From: JBDHWI01 sp964590135
GTDB taxonomy: Bacteria; Chloroflexota; Anaerolineae; J036; Brachytrichaceae
DNA: 64,000 nucleotides
NCBI GenBank assembly: GCA_964590135.1
Contig: CAZPVX010000003.1
Coordinates: 1-64,000 of the forward strand
Reading direction: 5' to 3'
How positions within the stretch are numbered: position 1 is the first letter of the stretch; every line of letters begins with the position of its first letter. This document shows positions 60,545-64,000 of the stretch, piece after piece. A program made the position numbers and the translations under genes. The notes below the pieces were generated by a model, which had not been told where the DNA came from, searched no databases, and saw only the letters and a list, made by a program, of their open reading frames with translations.

Positions 60545-62860
60545 TCAAGCCTGCATCACCGCGCGATCCTCAATGCTGAAGTTGAAGGCGATCTCGCTGT
60601 CCTGCTGGCGTTGCGCTTCCACCACCGCCAGTGCTGCCAGGTTCACGATGCTGCGCACGCTATCGCCGCGCTGCAGGACGTGCACCGGCTGCGCCATTCC
60701 AACAAGAATTGGCCCGACCACCTCGGCATCAGCCAATGATTTCATCAGCTTGTAGGCGATGTTGCCGGCTTCCAGGTTCGGGAAGATCAGCACGTTGGCG
60801 CTTTTGCCCAGCACCGTGAATGGATAATCTGCCCTGAGCGCTTCGTCGGACAGCGCGGTGTCGGCCATCAGCTCGCCGTCGATGCGCAGCGCCGGCTCGA
60901 TCTGCCGCACGATTCCCACTGCTTCGCGCACCAGATCGGCGCGCGGGTGGCGCGTGCTGCCGAAGTTGCTGAAGCTCAGCATCGCCACACGCGGCTCCAC
61001 GTCGAACTGGCGCGCCAGTTTCGCGGTGAGGATGGCGACATTCGCCAATTTCTCGGCGTTCAGTTCAATATTTACGGTGCAATCAGCGAAGAACAGCACG
61101 CGGTCTTTGATCGTGACCAGATAGACGCCGGCAGCGGCGCCGTTCTCGGTGCCGATCACCTGAAGCGCCGGCCGCATGACGTCGGGGTAATGCAGGCTCA
61201 TGCCGCTGATCATGCCATCCGCATCGCCCTGTTCCACCATTGTTGCCGCGAAGTAGTTGCGTTGCGTCAGCTTCTCCTCAGCTTCGACCATCGTCACGCC
61301 TTTGCGGTGGCGCAGGTCGTAGAGCCGGCGAGCATAGCGCCGGCGGTCCGGCGACGTCTTCAGATCGACGATGTGAATGCCATCGAGGTCCAGGTTGAGG
61401 TGGTGCGCTACTGCGCGCACTTCACTCTCGGCGCCCAGCAGCACTGGATGCGCCAGTCCCTCATCGACCAACTGCCGCGCGGCTCGCACGACCTTCTCGT
61501 TGTTGCCCTCAGCCAGCACGATGCGTTTGGGATTGGCGGCGGCCTTGTTGAAAACGATGCGCATCATCTCGCGGCTCTTGCCCTGTCGCGCTTCAAGTTG
61601 CTCACGGTATGCCTCGATGTCGATGTTGATGCGCGCCACACCGCTATCCATGGCCGCTTGCGCCACCGCCGGCGCTTCCCACAGCAACACGCGCGGATCC
61701 AGCGGCTTGGGGATGAGGTATTCCGCGCCAAAAGTGATGCGTGCGTTGCCATACGCCTTCACCACTTCATCTGGCACGTCTTCGCGTGCCAGCGCCGCCA
61801 ATGCCCGCGCTGCTGCCACTTTCATCGCCTCGTTGATGTGCTTGGCGCGCACATCCAGTGCGCCTCTGAAGATGAACGGGAAGCCCAGCACGTTGTTGAC
61901 CTGATTTGGGTAGTCCGAGCGGCCTGTGGCGACAATCGCATCGGGGCGGGCAGTCTTTGCGTCCTCATAGGTGATTTCAGGGTCGGGGTTGGCCATGGCG
62001 AAGATGATCGGATTGGGCGCCATCGCCTTCACCATGTCCTGCGTGACGGCATTTGCAACTGACAGGCCGATGAACACATCTGCCCCAGCCAGCGCCTCTT
62101 GCAGTGTGCGCAACGGCGTCTCAACGGCAAAGACTTCCTTGTATTTGTTCATGCTGGCGGTGCGGCCCTTGTAGATCACACCTTTGCTGTCGCACATGAT
62201 GATGTTTGCGCGGGTTGCGCCGAGCGAGACATAGAAGTGGGCGCACGCCACTGCCGAGGCGCCGGCGCCGTTCACCACGATCTTCACATCCTGCAGTCTC
62301 TTGCCGGCCAGCTCGCATGCATTCACCAGCGCCGCGCCAGAGATGATGGCTGTGCCGTGCTGGTCATCGTGCATGACCGGGATGTTCATCTCGGCGCGCA
62401 GACGCTCTTCGATGTAAAAACATTCTGGCGATTTGATGTCTTCGAGGTTGATGCCGCCGAAGCCTGGCTCCAGCAGCTTGACCGCAGCGATGAATGCTTC
62501 AGGGTCTTCGGTTGCCATCTCGAGGTCGATGCTATCGACATCGGCGAAGCGCTTGAACAGCAATGCCTTGCCCTCCATCACCGGCTTGCTGGCTGCTGCG
62601 CCGATGTTGCCCAGCCCCAGCACCGCTGTGCCGTTCGAGATGACCGCGATCAGGTTGCCCTTGGCAGTGTATTCGTAGACGTCAGATGGGTTCTCTTGGA
62701 TGGCGAGGCACGGTTCGGCCACACCTGGGCTGTAGGCCAGCGTCAAGTCATATTGCGTCGAGCAAGGTTTGGTGGGAACGATCCCGAGTTTGCCCTTCGG
62801 TGCGCGCTTGTGGTAATCAAGCGATTCCAGGCCGATGGTGCTTCCATGCGTTGGAGTCAT
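60545..62860 (-). CDS. maeB: NADP-dependent malic enzyme with phosphotransacetylase-like domain (MaeB type)
   Basis: A 771-residue fusion. Residues 1 to about 425 are malic enzyme (LAYSPGVAEPC, GGINLEDIKSPECF, MHDDQHGTAIISGAAL, KIVVNGAGASAVA, GRSDYPNQVNNVLGFP), decarboxylating malate to pyruvate. The remaining part is a phosphotransacetylase-like domain (VLAEGNNEKV, GDADGMISGMS, NIFPNLEAGNI-type ending), which is regulatory in MaeB (acetyl-CoA inhibition). AGGAG lies before the ATG at 62860; an upstream Met extension is rejected. Confidence 0.95.
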   Translation of the reverse strand: MTPTHGSTIGLESLDYHKRAPKGKLGIVPTKPCSTQYDLTLAYSPGVAEPCLAIQENPSDVYEYTAKGNLIAVISNGTAVLGLGNIGAAASKPVMEGKALLFKRFADVDSIDLEMATEDPEAFIAAVKLLEPGFGGINLEDIKSPECFYIEERLRAEMNIPVMHDDQHGTAIISGAALVNACELAGKRLQDVKIVVNGAGASAVACAHFYVSLGATRANIIMCDSKGVIYKGRTASMNKYKEVFAVETPLRTLQEALAGADVFIGLSVANAVTQDMVKAMAPNPIIFAMANPDPEITYEDAKTARPDAIVATGRSDYPNQVNNVLGFPFIFRGALDVRAKHINEAMKVAAARALAALAREDVPDEVVKAYGNARITFGAEYLIPKPLDPRVLLWEAPAVAQAAMDSGVARINIDIEAYREQLEARQGKSREMMRIVFNKAAANPKRIVLAEGNNEKVVRAARQLVDEGLAHPVLLGAESEVRAVAHHLNLDLDGIHIVDLKTSPDRRRYARRLYDLRHRKGVTMVEAEEKLTQRNYFAATMVEQGDADGMISGMSLHYPDVMRPALQVIGTENGAAAGVYLVTIKDRVLFFADCTVNIELNAEKLANVAILTAKLARQFDVEPRVAMLSFSNFGSTRHPRADLVREAVGIVRQIEPALRIDGELMADTALSDEALRADYPFTVLGKSANVLIFPNLEAGNIAYKLMKSLADAEVVGPILVGMAQPVHVLQRGDSVRSIVNLAALAVVEAQRQQDSEIAFNFSIEDRAVMQA

Positions 62861-62907
62861 GTTGTTTCTCCTGTGCTGCATGGAGCGTGCGATTTGGGAA
62901 GGAGAGA

Positions 62908-63498
62908 TCAACGCTCCATGCAGCCAATTTGTATGCGAATGTGATCGAGCGCCTGCGTCATGCCGCGCTCTGTTTCCGGCGAGAGTGCTTCACCCAACTC
63001 GAAGTTCTGGCCCGGAATGGTGATGAGCCATGCCTTGGGGCAGCGCCCGTAGAGCATTTGCGCCAGCGCGAGCAGGGCGCGCGGGTCGCCGAAGTGCCGG
63101 CCCAGCTCGTAGCCATCGCGCGCTGGCTGCAACCGGATCAACCCAAAGCTGCGGCGCGGCTTGTGCGGCTTGATGGGTTTGATGGCCGCATCGACGAAGA
63201 ATACCTCGCCGGCCTGTGAAATGCGCTCTGCCAACTCCGGCGTGAGTTGCGTGGTGGCCACACTGAGGATGCCGGGCAGATGCCACGCTGACACCGCATT
63301 GGCCACCATTTGTCCAACTGCGTCATCGCTGTGCAGCAGACTGCCGTAGCCGATGACGAGCACTGGGTGCTGAGTTTCTCGTTCCGAGTTTCGCGATCGG
63401 ATCGCCGGGCGCTGTCTGCTGCTCGAAACTCCGAACCCAGCACTCAGCACTTGGTTATTCACGACCCACCTCGTCCAGCACATTGCCATTTGCGTCAT
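62908..63498 (-). CDS. Hydrogenase maturation protease (HoxW/HycI type)
   Basis: The catalytic core starts at PVLVIGYGSLLHSDDAVG (metal-site Asp included) and continues with VFFVDAAIKP, typical of endopeptidases that trim the C-terminus of [NiFe] hydrogenase large subunits. The gene directly follows the hoxH-like gene. The ATG at 63498 overlaps the end of hoxH; other starts are GTG 63462 (with AGGTGGG) and GTG 63363 just before the core. Residues 15-46 of the long form are encoded by a degenerate heptamer array, so the true N-terminus is uncertain. Confidence 0.85.
   Translation of the reverse strand: MTQMAMCWTRWVVNNQVLSAGFGVSSSRQRPAIRSRNSERETQHPVLVIGYGSLLHSDDAVGQMVANAVSAWHLPGILSVATTQLTPELAERISQAGEVFFVDAAIKPIKPHKPRRSFGLIRLQPARDGYELGRHFGDPRALLALAQMLYGRCPKAWLITIPGQNFELGEALSPETERGMTQALDHIRIQIGCMER
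63361..63456. repeat. Degenerate 7-nt repeat array at the hoxH/protease junction
   Basis: In register from 63361 the plus strand reads heptamers such as TGCTGAG, TTTCTCG, TTCCGAG, TTTCGCG, then CGAAACT, CCGAACC, CAGCACT, CAGCACT. The two halves are roughly mirror-symmetric, so a large hairpin is possible. It lies between the hoxH stop and the protease core. Confidence 0.55.
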
Positions 63499-64000
63499 AC
63501 AGCGTGACCTTGAGCGGCATCTGGCCGGCGGCGTGCGTCGAGCAACTCAGGCATGGGTCATAGGCGCGGATGCCGGCCTCGACGCGGTTCAGCATGCCCT
63601 CCGAAATCCTGGCGTTCTTGATGCCGTGAATCCAGTGCTGGGCGATCTGTTTCACCGTCCGGTTCATGCTGATGTTGTTCTGGCCGGTGGCGATGATCAT
63701 GTTCATCTTTGTGATCATGCCTCGCTCATCCACGTTGTAATGATGGAAGAGTGTGCCGCGTGGGGCTTCGCTCACACCCACGCCTTCGAGTTTGTTGATG
63801 CCGCCGCCGGCGCGCACCCGCGTCGAAAGAATCTCAGGGTCATCCAGCAGCAGCCCAATGCGCTCGAGCGAGGCCAGAATTTCGATCATGCGCGCGTAGT
63901 GATACAGGAACGACGAGATCACTACGCCATTCTTGCCGTGCTGGCGAAACTCAACCAACTCGGCATCAGCTTCGGGTGTGCCGATGGTGGTGCAGAGGTT
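63455..64000 (-). CDS. [NiFe] hydrogenase large subunit, HoxH-like, C-terminal part
   Basis: The frame is open to base 64000, so the gene extends beyond the window; 181 residues are seen. The C-terminal Ni-binding motif DPCLSCSTHAAGQMPLKV with the His after which the maturation protease cuts is intact, followed by the extension to be removed (LYDANGNVLDEVGRE region). RGTLFHHYNVDERG and INMNRTVKQ-like segments point to group 3 (bidirectional HoxH or related Mvh/Frh-type). Small subunit and diaphorase genes should lie upstream, outside the window. Confidence 0.93.
   Translation of the reverse strand, partial: NLCTTIGTPEADAELVEFRQHGKNGVVISSFLYHYARMIEILASLERIGLLLDDPEILSTRVRAGGGINKLEGVGVSEAPRGTLFHHYNVDERGMITKMNMIIATGQNNISMNRTVKQIAQHWIHGIKNARISEGMLNRVEAGIRAYDPCLSCSTHAAGQMPLKVTLYDANGNVLDEVGRE

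Noticed and set aside
62861..62911. Upstream Met extension of the malic enzyme
   Set aside because: The ATG at 62860 has AGGAG at good spacing and the extension is not family-like.

Overview
The window looks like about 64 kb of a GC-rich bacterial chromosome with densely packed housekeeping and catabolic genes. I see no rRNA, tRNA, IS element, prophage or CRISPR array. Several features fit Chloroflexota (Anaerolineae or Caldilineae type): a CpXC-like protein, a split glycine decarboxylase (GcvPB), secreted SH3/Ig-like proteins, an nrfHA pair, a group 3 [NiFe] hydrogenase and many STAND regulators. This placement is an inference from gene content; no marker gene was compared. The hexamer GCCGGC is strikingly frequent on both coding and non-coding DNA.

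Layout. 1-8.5 kb: end of an aldehyde dehydrogenase, a small acidic protein, then a minus-strand carbohydrate operon (Gfo/Idh/MocA oxidoreductase, GH38 alpha-mannosidase, DUF1537 acid-sugar kinase, GH140-like hydrolase). 8.9-16 kb: BipA GTPase, a small membrane protein, Aat, a SpoU-family rRNA methyltransferase, a cysteine-free CpXC-like protein and tyrosine phenol-lyase. 16-20 kb (minus): NrfA and NrfH for nitrite ammonification, a membrane-anchored FKBP isomerase, and GcvPB. 20-29 kb: a large secreted/membrane protein, a GAF-GAF-PP2C phosphatase, a flavoprotein, an MFS permease and an XRE-STAND regulator.

29-33 kb (minus): a four-gene group with FabF, PlsX and a LON-domain protein (fatty acid and phospholipid precursor synthesis). 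33.2-34.8 kb: a three-part conflict-type protein (death-like effector-associated domain, TIR, FGE/C-lectin fold). 35-39 kb: AraB, a xylose-isomerase-like TIM-barrel protein, signal peptidase I and AraD. 39-41 kb: CysN and CysD. 41-45.6 kb: an FGGY kinase, a methanol:corrinoid methyltransferase (MtaB) without partner genes, and a secreted SH3 protein with three cysteine-paired repeats. 45.9-49.7 kb: a tight three-gene operon of an OYE-family oxidoreductase, DUF2264 and DUF993, which looks like an uncharacterised catabolic route.

49.8-64 kb: a second STAND/TPR regulator, a secreted protein, a U32 peptidase-family protein, a stand-alone 5'-3' exonuclease, a GH13 hydrolase, a globin plus Acg-type nitroreductase pair, a malic enzyme/phosphotransacetylase fusion, and the end of a HoxH-type hydrogenase large subunit with its maturation protease.

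The most unusual signals are: small GC-rich palindrome-like elements inserted in frame into four different genes (BipA, the SpoU methyltransferase, DUF993, U32), two of them yielding nearly the same peptide; the GCCGGC excess; three arrays of degenerate 7-nt repeats at gene junctions; the EAD-TIR-FGE protein; a CXXCH-type NrfA; and the orphan MtaB. Coding starts were chosen from Shine-Dalgarno sequences and family length where possible; several genes appear to start at GTG or TTG.
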